The position numbers and the translations under genes were made by a program. A DNA stretch of 64,000 nt from the NCBI RefSeq assembly GCF_025150245.1, contig NZ_CP102279.1, positions 1,671,423 through 1,735,422 on the forward strand. Direction: 5' to 3'. The DNA comes from Dorea formicigenerans (GTDB lineage: Bacteria; Bacillota; Clostridia; Lachnospirales; Lachnospiraceae). Numbering within the stretch: position 1 is the first letter of the stretch; every line of letters begins with the position of its first letter. A model generated the notes under the pieces. The model was not told the origin of the DNA. It ran no database searches and saw nothing but the letters and a program-made list of their open reading frames with translations. Shown here piece after piece: positions 26,851 through 35,322 of this stretch.

Positions 26851-27390
26851 TTATAAATCTACAATCCTTGCTCTGTGGTGAATCTTTGGCAAAAACTTCT
26901 GTAATAAATCCTGTGTCTTAAATTTCAAATGACTTGTATTAATTCCCGGATTGCAACCGAACCATTCACTCTCTGCCACTTCTTTATCTACAATTACCTG
27001 CACATAGTCGTCTTCGTCCACGAGAAGTCCTGCCACACTGGCTGATCCCGGTGTCGTTCCAAGATGCTTAAGCATTTTCTCCGGCGGTGCAAATGACATA
27101 TGGGATACACCCAGTTTCTTACTGAAAGCTGCTGTGTCGAAGGATTTATTTGCCGGCATGACAAGCAGGAAAAATGTTGTCTTTTTCTGGTTACATAAAA
27201 ACACGTTTTTCCGGATTTCAGTTCCAAGAACTTTGTCCACCTCTGCACACTCCTCCATGCTCGCTGCCGGGTCATTGTCCACACGCTCATATGGAATCTT
27301 CAATTTATCTAAAGTCTCGTACATACGGCGCTCCAGCGGACATCTTTCGTTTGTCGGCGCACCAGTCATAAGTTCACTAATATACATCAT
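26851..27390 (-). CDS. Prolyl-tRNA editing protein (YbaK/ProX family)
   Basis: Free-standing deacylase that hydrolyses mischarged tRNA(Pro). About 179 residues with the YbaK fold: FFLLVMPANKSFD containing the conserved Lys near residue 80, GTTPGSASVAGLL in the loop, and a DEDDYVQVIVDKEV strand. Two adjacent ATGs (27390, 27387) are possible; both are close to AGGAGG and the second has the better 7-base spacing. First gene of the group with the ABC-class ATPase and trmO. Confidence 0.88.
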   Translation of the reverse strand: MMYISELMTGAPTNERCPLERRMYETLDKLKIPYERVDNDPAASMEECAEVDKVLGTEIRKNVFLCNQKKTTFFLLVMPANKSFDTAAFSKKLGVSHMSFAPPEKMLKHLGTTPGSASVAGLLVDEDDYVQVIVDKEVAESEWFGCNPGINTSHLKFKTQDLLQKFLPKIHHRARIVDL

Positions 27391-27512
27391 TTCCCCTCCT
27401 CGATTATTCAAGAATCCCTCACCTGCATCACAGACAAGTTTTCTCTTGCAAGTTCACTCATTTCAGTTTACCATAAAAGTATTGATTTTTACAGAAAAGA
27501 GAGGTATTCATT

Positions 27513-28082
27513 ATGAAATATATTCTGGCATCCCAGTCTCCGAGAAGACGTGAACTTCTTGCCCGCACCGGACTTGAATTTGAAGTAATTCCTTCTGACG
27601 TTGATGAAAAGATTACAAAAGAAATCCCTTCTGATGTTGTCATGGAACTGGCACACCAAAAAGCTGAAAATGTTTATGGAAAAATTACTGATTTGAACGA
27701 TTACACGGTCATTGGTTCTGATACTATTGTAGTCTATCGCGATGAAATTCTTGGAAAACCAGTCGACAAACAGGAAGCCTATGACATGCTGTCTATGCTT
27801 GCAGACCGCACGCATCAAGTCTATACAGGTGTTTCATTGATTCAGAAAAAAAATGGTGAAAAAAAGACAAAAACCTTTTTTGTACAGACGGATGTCACTC
27901 TTTATCCAATTGATAAGGAAGATTTGCACCGTTATGTAGAATCCAAAGACCCTATGGATAAAGCTGGAGCCTATGGCATTCAGGGGAATTTTGCAATTCA
28001 TGTAAAAGAAATCAAAGGTGATTATAACAATGTAGTCGGACTTCCGATCGGAAGAGTCTATCAGGAACTGAAATCTTTATAA
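27513..28082 (+). CDS. maf: Maf family nucleotide pyrophosphatase
   Basis: Hydrolyses non-canonical or modified nucleoside triphosphates (dTTP/UTP-type Maf). 189 residues opening YILASQSPRRRELL (signature SxSPRR) with SDVDE (about 29), the catalytic Asp in VIGSDTIV (about 70), KPVDKQEA and the C-terminal GDYNNVVGLP. GAGAGG precedes the ATG. Plus strand, divergent from the tRNA editing gene and followed at 28135 by an IS end. Confidence 0.95.
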   Translation: MKYILASQSPRRRELLARTGLEFEVIPSDVDEKITKEIPSDVVMELAHQKAENVYGKITDLNDYTVIGSDTIVVYRDEILGKPVDKQEAYDMLSMLADRTHQVYTGVSLIQKKNGEKKTKTFFVQTDVTLYPIDKEDLHRYVESKDPMDKAGAYGIQGNFAIHVKEIKGDYNNVVGLPIGRVYQELKSL

Positions 28083-28116
28083 TTACGCCCATGAATTGCT
28101 CCGTGTTGTGTATTTT

Positions 28117-28144
28117 GCCCCTGGCGCAATATAAAAGGGGCTTT
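28117..28144 (+). terminator. Hairpin after maf, half of it formed by the IS end
   Basis: GCCCCT (28117-28122) pairs with AGGGGC (28136-28141), followed by TTT. The right arm is the terminal repeat of the IS1182 fragment, so this weak hairpin arose or was rebuilt by the insertion. A stronger hairpin lies inside the IS at 28182-28239. Confidence 0.4.
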
Positions 28145-28181
28145 CGGTTAATACCACATTTCGGCATCTCCAGTAGCAATT

Positions 28182-28239
28182 AAAAGGATCCCTGCAAGGA
28201 CAAAGTTTGTTAGCCGTCTACCTTGCGAGGGATCCTTTT
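28182..28239 (+). terminator. Terminator hairpin in the IS1182 end
   Basis: The arms 28182-28199 and 28221-28239 (AAAAGGATCCCTGCAAGG against CCTTGCGAGGGATCCTTTT, one bulged base) are followed by T-rich sequence. It would stop transcription coming from maf into the element. Confidence 0.7.
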
Positions 28240-28348
28240 CTCTATGAAAGATGAAATTTATTTTTGGCCGCAAAAATCCCTTGTCTGGATTTTTACAGCC
28301 ACACTTTTAATCAAGCTGTTTTTTCCGTTGTTTTTCCCTCAAACTTCT

Positions 28349-28616
28349 TTAATTTTTCATTGAGAAAACGGCAGTATTTATATTCCTTCCGATTGCATAC
28401 AACATGAATTCTTTGTACACTTTATCTGCGGAACGGTAATTAAAACGGCGGAAATTTTCGTTTTCTTTGATATCACCGAAATATCCTTCTGTCTGGATTG
28501 AACGTGTCTGCCGTTTCAGAATTCCACGCTCACTTTGGATGTTTGCATGGGATTTTTCACGCAGTTCCTCCCACTGCTCATTGATCTTCATTATCTTGTT
28601 TTTCTCAGTATCCTTT
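28349..28616 (-). pseudogene. IS1182 transposase C-terminal fragment
   Basis: About 90 codons matching the end of the transposase in the second element (RQTRSIQTEGYFGDIKENEN; FRRFNYRSADKVYKEFML). Relative to that copy it has lost 4 bases in an AAAT repeat near 28388, shifting the frame and giving an early stop. It lacks the catalytic DDE acidic residues of the N-terminal two thirds and cannot be active. Confidence 0.85.
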
Positions 28617-28620
28617 GAGT

Positions 28621-28715
28621 TCACTGTCCAGTTACAATATTCATAAATGTAGCCTTTCCTTCGCCGTTTGCTCCTATAAGCCCAATATGTTCTCCTTCTG
28701 TATTATACAACGAAG
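28621..28715 (-). pseudogene. ABC-F ATPase relic (Walker A region only)
   Basis: Reverse translation gives LYNTEGEHIGLIGANGEGK followed by ATFMNIVTGQ and a stop. This is the first Walker A region of an ABC-F ribosome-protection or EttA-like ATPase; the usual Ser/Thr of GKST has become GKAT. It abuts the broken edge of the IS fragment, so the gene was probably destroyed by insertion or deletion there. Too short to name the subfamily. Confidence 0.65.
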
Positions 28716-28755
28716 GCTTCGAGAGGCATTTTTTGCTCCCCGAAGCCTTTTTTCA
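28713..28755 (+). terminator. Hairpin with T-run downstream of the ABC-F relic
   Basis: AAGGCTTCG (28713-28721) pairs with CGAAGCCTT (28741-28749), followed by TTTTTTC on the plus strand. No intact plus-strand gene precedes it. It may be an orphan terminator, or act weakly on the minus strand after the transglutaminase gene. Confidence 0.5.
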
Positions 28756-28790
28756 TTCAATCACTGGTTTTATCCCCTGTAATTGTCTGC

Positions 28791-30173
28791 TTATTTTTCA
28801 ATATCTTCCATAGAAATCAGTTCCTGTGATACCTCCAACTGGGAGAAACGAAGACCATGATCCTCGTACTCAAATTCTCCTCTCTGATTATCAATCGGAT
28901 CGATGCGAAGCCATTTTTTCTCCGGCATAAATTCTTTTTGGATTTCAGAGTTGGCTGGCATACGGAAAATATCCAGATTACCAAAGTAATAGTTCCAACG
29001 CTCTTTCTCTCCTGCGCGCCATGCACTTCCACCAAAGGAAGGATCTGCAAATACCCATCCGTAAGGTGCTACATAAAACTGTGCCCAATCATGACATCCT
29101 GTATAATACTCTGTTGCATACAGACCTGACTGCCAACGTGCCGGAATTCCGGACATGCGGCAAAGTGTAATGAATAACAGTGCCTGTACACCACAATCAC
29201 CTTTCAGGTTAATTGCACAGTATTCTGGAATACACTCAATTGTAAAATACTCTCTCATGAAAGAATACATAACTTTTGTTGTCACAAAATCATAGAATCG
29301 ACGCGCCAAAATAATTGGATTCGTCTCATCACCTGCCAGCTCGTCTCTCAGCTCTCTTAAGTAAGGAGTGAATACGATATGTGGTGCCTGCTCTTCCAGA
29401 CAGAAATCCGGCTGTTCTTCAGATACCTTGGCAGGATCTAACTCTACATAATTTACATGGTAGTCAAATGAATAATCTACCATAAATTCCTGATCTGCTT
29501 TCAGTTCAGTCTCAAAATACACTGTTCTCTGCGGTGCATCTTCAGGTGCTATATAAGTAATCTCTGGATTAGATGCATGGATCTCTACATTAGAAACCTG
29601 CTCGTATACCTTCGGAATCGGAAGATGTACACGAACCTTGCGTCCTGCCTCTTCGAATTCTTTCTTAGCTTTTATCGTTGAACGTATACGAGTGCGTACA
29701 GTTCTTCCACCATGCTCCTTCATGTAATGTATATTTCCGTTCAGCAGCTTCTGCTTCAGATTATTTTCCTTTTTATCCTCTGGATTCTCTACAATTACAC
29801 GCTCAGCTAAGTCTGGACGAGTCTTAATCAGATTTTCATAAAATCGACGCTGAAAATGTACCTCTCCGTCAATATAAATCCAATCTGCTGCACTGATTTC
29901 TTTCAGATGATCTAACTCTTCTTTTTTGAAATCACGCAGATGACTAGTCATAATCTCCAATGCTTCATCATATGTAAATGGATATTCATTTCCACCCATA
30001 ACACCAATGACTTCCTGTTCGATTTCCAGACGTTTTCTAAGCGCCTGTGGAATGTCCTTCTCTTCCAGGAAATAACGAATCATTTTCTGGGCTCCGGCAT
30101 AATCACCATAAATTTTTAATTTCAGAACGTCCTCCGGAAGCGGAACCTTCATAAAAGATAAATCCTGATACAT
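28791..30173 (-). CDS. Transglutaminase-like protein of the opp/epimerase operon
   Basis: 460 residues with no signal peptide, so cytoplasmic. The C-terminal transglutaminase-like (papain-fold) domain has the full triad: C327 in KGDCGVQALL, H361 in CHDWAQFYV, D377 in FADPSF. The N-terminal 300 residues match no family I recognise. Proteins of this fold often act as peptidases or amidases. As last gene of oppABCDF-epimerase it probably splits or modifies imported peptides, perhaps cell-wall fragments; this is inferred from context. GGAGG lies before the ATG. Confidence 0.82.
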   Translation of the reverse strand: MYQDLSFMKVPLPEDVLKLKIYGDYAGAQKMIRYFLEEKDIPQALRKRLEIEQEVIGVMGGNEYPFTYDEALEIMTSHLRDFKKEELDHLKEISAADWIYIDGEVHFQRRFYENLIKTRPDLAERVIVENPEDKKENNLKQKLLNGNIHYMKEHGGRTVRTRIRSTIKAKKEFEEAGRKVRVHLPIPKVYEQVSNVEIHASNPEITYIAPEDAPQRTVYFETELKADQEFMVDYSFDYHVNYVELDPAKVSEEQPDFCLEEQAPHIVFTPYLRELRDELAGDETNPIILARRFYDFVTTKVMYSFMREYFTIECIPEYCAINLKGDCGVQALLFITLCRMSGIPARWQSGLYATEYYTGCHDWAQFYVAPYGWVFADPSFGGSAWRAGEKERWNYYFGNLDIFRMPANSEIQKEFMPEKKWLRIDPIDNQRGEFEYEDHGLRFSQLEVSQELISMEDIEK

Positions 30174-30203
30174 GAGTTATACCTCCATACAAACTAATTT
30201 ATA

Positions 30204-31283
30204 TTACTGTTCGTTCTCAAAACCAATAAATCCAAATCCTGGAACTTCAGGGAGTACCAGTTTCTTTGTATCCTCTACAATCACACCACCCTTGAATGGC
30301 ATATCTGTCAATGTAAAGATTGCATCCAGATCTGCACGAGTAATATTCTTTGTTGCTGCACCAAGGCTGGCTGCTGCAGTAATACCCAGATTACTCTCTT
30401 CTGCCATACATCCAAGCATAACCTCAATACCTGCTGACTCGCAGATTGCATTGATCTTAAGTGCCTCACGGATACCGCCGCACTTCATCAGCTTGATGTT
30501 AAGGTAATCAATTGCACGACGCTCTACAAGACGAAGTGCATCTTTTGAATTGAAGCAGCTCTCATCAGACATAATTGGCACGATAGAATGTTTTGTAACA
30601 TACTCAAGGCCGGCAATATCATGATATGGAACCGGCTGCTCTACAAGCTCAAGATTATATTCGTTCAGACGCTCAATCAAACGAACAGCTTCTTTTGCAC
30701 CCCATGCCTGGTTTGCATCTACACGAATCTTAACATCATCACCAACAGCCTCACGAATTGCTTTTACTCTTGCAAGATCTTCATCAAAAGATGTACCTAC
30801 TTTAGTTTTAATTGTATCAAAACCATCTGCCACATGCTTCTTAGCTTTAGCTGCCATAACTTCTGGTGTGTCGATTCCGACTGTCATATCTGTCTCGATG
30901 AAGTTCTTGTGTCCACCAAGCAGTTTGTACACTGGCATACCTGCTTTCTTGCCAAGGAGATCATAGCAAGCCATATCAATAGCATTCTTTGCACTTCCGG
31001 AATGTGCTGCAGTACGATCCATGATCCAGTATACTTTTTCCAGATCAGTAGGATCTACACCAATGAGTTCTCTCTCCATTGCCTTAATGACATCGTTTGT
31101 ACCGGATAAGCTCTCTCCTGAAATCAGGATAGCCGGAGCACCTTCACCATATCCAACGAGACCTTCATCTGTCTCTACAGATACGATAGCACTACGAGAA
31201 TGAGTAATCACTCCCAAAGAAATGCGGAAAGGCTCAATTAATGGTACTTCCACTTGACGAACTTTGATTCCTGTAATTTTCAT
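30204..31283 (-). CDS. Dipeptide epimerase (L-Ala-D/L-Glu epimerase family)
   Basis: Enolase-superfamily enzyme, 359 residues. Acid/base lysines K159 and K161 (TIKTKVG), metal ligands D189 (VDANQAW), E215 (VEQPV) and D240 (MSDES), and second-side lysine K264 (NIKLMK) are all present. The muconate-lactonizing subgroup with this pattern includes AEE enzymes that convert L-Ala-D-Glu of murein to L-Ala-L-Glu. Position between oppF and a papain-fold protein fits murein-peptide recycling. Other dipeptide specificities exist in the family. Confidence 0.88.
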   Translation of the reverse strand: MKITGIKVRQVEVPLIEPFRISLGVITHSRSAIVSVETDEGLVGYGEGAPAILISGESLSGTNDVIKAMERELIGVDPTDLEKVYWIMDRTAAHSGSAKNAIDMACYDLLGKKAGMPVYKLLGGHKNFIETDMTVGIDTPEVMAAKAKKHVADGFDTIKTKVGTSFDEDLARVKAIREAVGDDVKIRVDANQAWGAKEAVRLIERLNEYNLELVEQPVPYHDIAGLEYVTKHSIVPIMSDESCFNSKDALRLVERRAIDYLNIKLMKCGGIREALKINAICESAGIEVMLGCMAEESNLGITAAASLGAATKNITRADLDAIFTLTDMPFKGGVIVEDTKKLVLPEVPGFGFIGFENEQ

Positions 31284-31326
31284 TTTTCTCTTCCCCCGTA
31301 TATAATAATTTTATTGGAACACTATT

Positions 31327-32319
31327 TTATTCTGGTTGATTTTCCGGAAAATGGCATGCACAGCAATGACCATTTCCACAATCACGAAGTTCAGGTACCT
31401 GCGTCTTACAGATTTCCTGAGCTTTATAACATCTGGTGTGGAATACACAACCTGATGGTGGATTCGCCGGGCTTGGCAAATCTCCCTCCAGAACGATTTT
31501 TTCTTTTTTATGTTTACGATCCGGTACCGGAATAGCCGATAACAGTGCTGTCGTATACGGATGCATTGTTCTCTTATAAAGATCATCTTTATCTGCCAGT
31601 TCCACCACATGACCAAGATACATTACCATGATTCGGTCAGAAATATGTTTGATGACACTTAAATCATGAGAAATGAAAATATATGCCATGCCCATTTCTT
31701 TCTGCAGATCCATCAAAAGATTCAATACCTGTGCCTGAACAGATACGTCCAATGCAGATACCGGCTCATCACATACCATCAGCTTTGGTCCAAGAACAAT
31801 TGCTCTGGCAATACCGATTCTCTGACGCTGACCTCCTGAAAATTCATGCGGATAGCGGTTCACGTATCGCGTATTCAGACCTACACGTTCCATAGTCTTC
31901 AGCACTCGCTCCATACGCTCTTTTGTAGGAAGTTTCAACTGGATATCCAGTGGCTCTCCAATAATATCACCGATTGTCATTCTAGGATCCAATGATGCAT
32001 ACGGATCCTGGAAAATAATCTGTAAATCGCTACGTGATTTTGCAAGCTCTGAACTTTTCAGTGCTGTATAATCTTTTCCCTCAAACAGCACCTGTCCGTT
32101 GGTAGGTTCCAGCAAACGTAAGACAGAACGGCCCATGGTAGATTTACCACAACCAGACTCTCCTACTACTCCCAGCGTTTCCCCTGCATTCAAGGTAAAA
32201 CTGACGCCGTCTACTGCCTTGATAAATACCTTTTCCTTGGAAAACGGTGAACTTTTCGCAGGAAACCATTTTTTCAGATCTTTTACCTCTAACAAAGGTG
32301 TTTTATTTTCTTCACTCAT
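31327..32319 (-). CDS. oppF: Oligopeptide ABC transporter ATPase OppF
   Basis: Energises peptide import with OppD. 330 residues from the ATG at 32319, which shares its A with the oppD stop (TAATG) and has GGGAGG 7 bases upstream; a GGAATGGG start 5 codons earlier lacks a site. Walker [10 protein letters not shown], signature [13 protein letters not shown], Walker [12 protein letters not shown]. The C-terminal Cys cluster ([14 protein letters not shown]) is the Fe-S-type motif of Opp/Dpp ATPases. Confidence 0.95.
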   Translation of the reverse strand: MSEENKTPLLEVKDLKKWFPAKSSPFSKEKVFIKAVDGVSFTLNAGETLGVVGESGCGKSTMGRSVLRLLEPTNGQVLFEGKDYTALKSSELAKSRSDLQIIFQDPYASLDPRMTIGDIIGEPLDIQLKLPTKERMERVLKTMERVGLNTRYVNRYPHEFSGGQRQRIGIARAIVLGPKLMVCDEPVSALDVSVQAQVLNLLMDLQKEMGMAYIFISHDLSVIKHISDRIMVMYLGHVVELADKDDLYKRTMHPYTTALLSAIPVPDRKHKKEKIVLEGDLPSPANPPSGCVFHTRCYKAQEICKTQVPELRDCGNGHCCACHFPENQPE

Positions 32320-33305
32320 TAGGCTTCCTCCCATTCCTTAGAATATTTAAAGCAGCGAACCTTATGTCCATTCACATCCATCAGCTCTGGCATACGCTCA
32401 CGGCAGATATCCTTTGCCTCTGAACAACGCGGACAAAATGCACAACCCTTAGGCATCTGGTCAAAGCTTGGAACCATTCCTTTGATTACATCCAGACGAG
32501 TATGATCCTCATCTGTTAATTTTGGAATACAGTTCATAAGACCGCTTGTGTATGGATGCTTCGGAGATTCAAATATATCATCAGCAGAACCATACTCTAC
32601 TACTTTTCCGGCATACATAACCATTACATCATCTGCCACCTCTGCAATAACACCCAGATCATGAGTGATCATCATTACAGAAGTTCCCAGCTTTTCTTTT
32701 AATTCATTGATCAGATCCAGAATCTGTGCCTGAATCGTTACATCTAACGCCGTTGTCGGCTCGTCACAGATCAAAAGTTTCGGATTACAGGACAATGCCA
32801 TTGCAATCATAACACGCTGACGCATACCACCAGACAACTGATGCGGATACTCGTTAAAACGCTTCTCAGGAAGCGGGATTTTTACAAGCTTCAGCATCTC
32901 AATTGCACGTTCTTTTGCTTTTTCCTTATCCAGATCTGTATGGAGTCTCAATGCTTCCATAATCTGTTTACCTACCGTAAACACCGGATTCAGAGAAGTC
33001 ATCGGCTCCTGGAAGATCATAGCGATTTCGCCGCCACGAATCTTACGCATTTGATCTTTATTCTTTTCCAGAAGGTTTTCGCCCTGATAAATGATTTCTC
33101 CACCCACAATTTTTCCCGGTGGAGTCTCTACCAGCTGCATGATAGAAAGAGATGTAATACTTTTTCCGCAACCGGATTCTCCTACAATACCAAGGGTCTT
33201 GCCTTTCTCTACATCGAAAGAAACATCATCTACAGATTTTACGACACCTTCATCTGTATAAAAATACGTCTTTAAGTTCTTTACTTCAAGTAGTTTTTCT
33301 GACAT
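32319..33305 (-). CDS. oppD: Oligopeptide ABC transporter ATPase OppD
   Basis: 328 residues: Walker [10 protein letters not shown] (about 39-47), signature [14 protein letters not shown], Walker [13 protein letters not shown], and C-terminal Cys motif [14 protein letters not shown]. The Walker A ends in S-I rather than S-T, as is normal for OppD. AAGGGG precedes the ATG. It forms the ATPase heterodimer with OppF, whose start overlaps its stop. Confidence 0.95.
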   Translation of the reverse strand: MSEKLLEVKNLKTYFYTDEGVVKSVDDVSFDVEKGKTLGIVGESGCGKSITSLSIMQLVETPPGKIVGGEIIYQGENLLEKNKDQMRKIRGGEIAMIFQEPMTSLNPVFTVGKQIMEALRLHTDLDKEKAKERAIEMLKLVKIPLPEKRFNEYPHQLSGGMRQRVMIAMALSCNPKLLICDEPTTALDVTIQAQILDLINELKEKLGTSVMMITHDLGVIAEVADDVMVMYAGKVVEYGSADDIFESPKHPYTSGLMNCIPKLTDEDHTRLDVIKGMVPSFDQMPKGCAFCPRCSEAKDICRERMPELMDVNGHKVRCFKYSKEWEEA

Positions 33306-33320
33306 TTTTCTTCCCCTTTC

Positions 33321-34247
33321 TTACTGATTCTTCATCTTAGGATCCAGTGCATCACGAAGACCATCACCAAAAATGTTGAACGCGATAACCGTAATCATGA
33401 TTGCAAGACCTGGGAAGATACTATAACCTGGCAGGTAACTGATATAGGACTGGGCAAAACTGATCATAGATCCCCAGCTCGGTGTTGGAGGCTGGATACC
33501 CAATCCTAAGAAGCTTAATGATGCTTCATACATAATTGCATTCGGAATACCTAATGTTACAAGTACGATGATTGTTGAAATACAGTTCGGAATCAGATGT
33601 CTTGTAATAATATAGAACGGGGATGCACCACTTGCCTTAGCCGCTTCTACATACTCTTTCTCCTTTAACTGTAAAATGGAACCACGAATCATACGTGCCG
33701 TACGCACCCAGGTCAAAAGTCCCAAGGCAACGAAGATATTTTTCATACCTGCACCTAATACATACATAATCGCCATTGCAAAAATCAAATCTGGGAATGC
33801 AGCAAAAATCTCCATGATACGAGAAATCAGTGTATCTACCCAACCACCATAATAAGCAGCCAAAGATCCCATAGTCACTCCGATGATTGTTGCAATAACC
33901 TGTGCAAGAATACCAACACTTAAAGAAATTCTAGTTCCGTAAATAATTCTGGATAAAATATCTCGTCCATACTCATCTGTACCGAGTAAATGCTGCTTGG
34001 ATGGTCCCTGTAAAATGGATGCATAATCCTGTACAGTCGGATCATATGGTGCAAGCAACGGTGCAAAAATAGCAATAAGAATCAACAACAAAATCACAAA
34101 CAAACAAAACATGGACATTTTATTCTTCTTCAGTCGTTTGAAACTGTCTTTATAATAACTGGAATATTCCATATCCCCAACGGCATATTCACCGGACAGG
34201 ACTTCTTCTTCAAATTTTTTCTGTTTATTAAAAATATTAATCTTCAT
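33321..34247 (-). CDS. oppC: Oligopeptide ABC transporter permease OppC
   Basis: 308 residues with about six membrane helices and the cytoplasmic EAA loop (EYVEAAKASGASPFYIITRH, about 195-214) that docks on the ATPases. It has the long N-terminal tail with SYYKDSFKRLKKNKMS typical of OppC/DppC. Its ATG overlaps the oppB stop (TAATG at 34247). Confidence 0.95.
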   Translation of the reverse strand: MKINIFNKQKKFEEEVLSGEYAVGDMEYSSYYKDSFKRLKKNKMSMFCLFVILLLILIAIFAPLLAPYDPTVQDYASILQGPSKQHLLGTDEYGRDILSRIIYGTRISLSVGILAQVIATIIGVTMGSLAAYYGGWVDTLISRIMEIFAAFPDLIFAMAIMYVLGAGMKNIFVALGLLTWVRTARMIRGSILQLKEKEYVEAAKASGASPFYIITRHLIPNCISTIIVLVTLGIPNAIMYEASLSFLGLGIQPPTPSWGSMISFAQSYISYLPGYSIFPGLAIMITVIAFNIFGDGLRDALDPKMKNQ

Positions 34248-35179
34248 TAGCCCTCTCCTTTCCCGTAACGAATTCTAGGGTCAATCAGGGCATAAGAAAG
34301 GTCAACAACCAGATTGACAACAACAAATACAAGGGCAATGTATACTACCGTTCCCTGAAGCTGCGGAAGGTCACGGTTACTCATGGCATCTACTGCCAGC
34401 TTACCGATTCCAGGAATGGAGAATACTTTCTCGATCAGCATAGAACCAGTCAACATATTACCAAGTTCTGTACCTACCAGTGTAACAATTGGAATCATGG
34501 CATTCTTAAGCGCATGCTTCATAATGACAAGAGATTCTTTCACACCTTTTGAACGCGCTGTACGAATGTAATCCTGCTTAATAACATCCAGCATACTAGT
34601 TCTTGTAATACGTGCAATACTTCCTGCATAACGGGTACCAAGAGCAATACTTGGCAAAATATAATTTAAAGGGCCATCAAATCCAGAGATTGGCAGAAGA
34701 TCCAATTTTAATCCTATTAAAATCTGCAAAATGATTGCAATCCAGAAAGACGGAGCTGATACTCCGACTACAGATAACGTCATCAACGTCGAATCTATCC
34801 ACTTGCCTCGGTAGACCGCGGCAATCATACCACACGTGACACCCAGCACCACTGCAAACAGAAATGACATCGCAGCCAGTTTTACAGTTACTTTAAAACA
34901 ACGAACAATAGCATCAATTACTACCTCTTTTGTAAAGTAAGATGTTCCAAAATCTAACTTTACTGCGCCTTCCACAAAATCAATATATTGCTCATGAAGC
35001 GGAACATCAAGTCCCATTTCATGGCGGACTTTCTCAATAGTAGCTTCGTCCGCACGCTTATCCAGCATCATCGCCACCGGATCTCCCGGTACAACATTCA
35101 AGAGCAAAAATGTGATCAGCGTAATTCCAATCAGAACCAGAACTGTCTGTCCCAGTCTTTTTAATGTGTATGAAAACAA
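34247..35179 (-). CDS. oppB: Oligopeptide ABC transporter permease OppB (TTG start)
   Basis: 310 residues, six membrane helices, N-terminal FSYTLKRLGQTVLVLIGI and the conserved LLNVVPGDPV, with EAA loop DYIRTARSKGVKESLVIMKH (about 199-218). The start is a TTG at 35179, with AAGGAGG seven bases upstream and no in-frame ATG nearby. A hairpin between oppA and oppB, together with this weak start codon, should keep permease levels below the binding protein. Confidence 0.94.
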   Translation of the reverse strand: MFSYTLKRLGQTVLVLIGITLITFLLLNVVPGDPVAMMLDKRADEATIEKVRHEMGLDVPLHEQYIDFVEGAVKLDFGTSYFTKEVVIDAIVRCFKVTVKLAAMSFLFAVVLGVTCGMIAAVYRGKWIDSTLMTLSVVGVSAPSFWIAIILQILIGLKLDLLPISGFDGPLNYILPSIALGTRYAGSIARITRTSMLDVIKQDYIRTARSKGVKESLVIMKHALKNAMIPIVTLVGTELGNMLTGSMLIEKVFSIPGIGKLAVDAMSNRDLPQLQGTVVYIALVFVVVNLVVDLSYALIDPRIRYGKGEG

Positions 35180-35261
35180 GGAAGCCCCTCCTTTTTTTAT
35201 TCTTTTGTGCTGTTTTTATCTAAAACAGCAATCATCTATGACTACTTTTCCTATAATCATA

Positions 35262-35300
35262 GAAATAGCTACGGACTAAGAGTACAGCCGTAGCTATTTC
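35262..35300 (-). terminator. Hairpin between oppA and oppB
   Basis: The perfect 12-bp arms GAAATAGCTACG (35262-35273) and CGTAGCTATTTC (35289-35300) enclose a 15-base loop, in the 143-base gap after oppA. No real U-run follows on the minus strand, so it is more likely a 3'-end stabiliser or partial terminator that raises oppA mRNA over oppBCDF, a known pattern in binding-protein operons. Confidence 0.65.
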
Positions 35301-35322
35301 CTATCTTATTCGTTTTGAAAAT

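Larger units (their letters stand above)
28135..28616 (-). mobile_element. IS1182-type fragment with one intact end
   Basis: Left end AAGGGGCTTTCGG differs by one base from the ends of the element at 38705-39632, and the two stay closely similar up to 28616, where homology stops abruptly. It carries only the last part of the transposase on the minus strand (28349-28616). There is no second end, so this is a dead remnant. Confidence 0.88.

Noticed and set aside
28117-28142. Target-site duplication around the IS1182 fragment or element
   Set aside because: Flanks of both copies were compared and no convincing duplicated bases were found; one copy has lost its second end.
31327-32334. oppF start at 32334, five codons upstream
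   Set aside because: No ribosome-binding site precedes it; the sequence itself is the site for the ATG at 32319 that overlaps the oppD stop.
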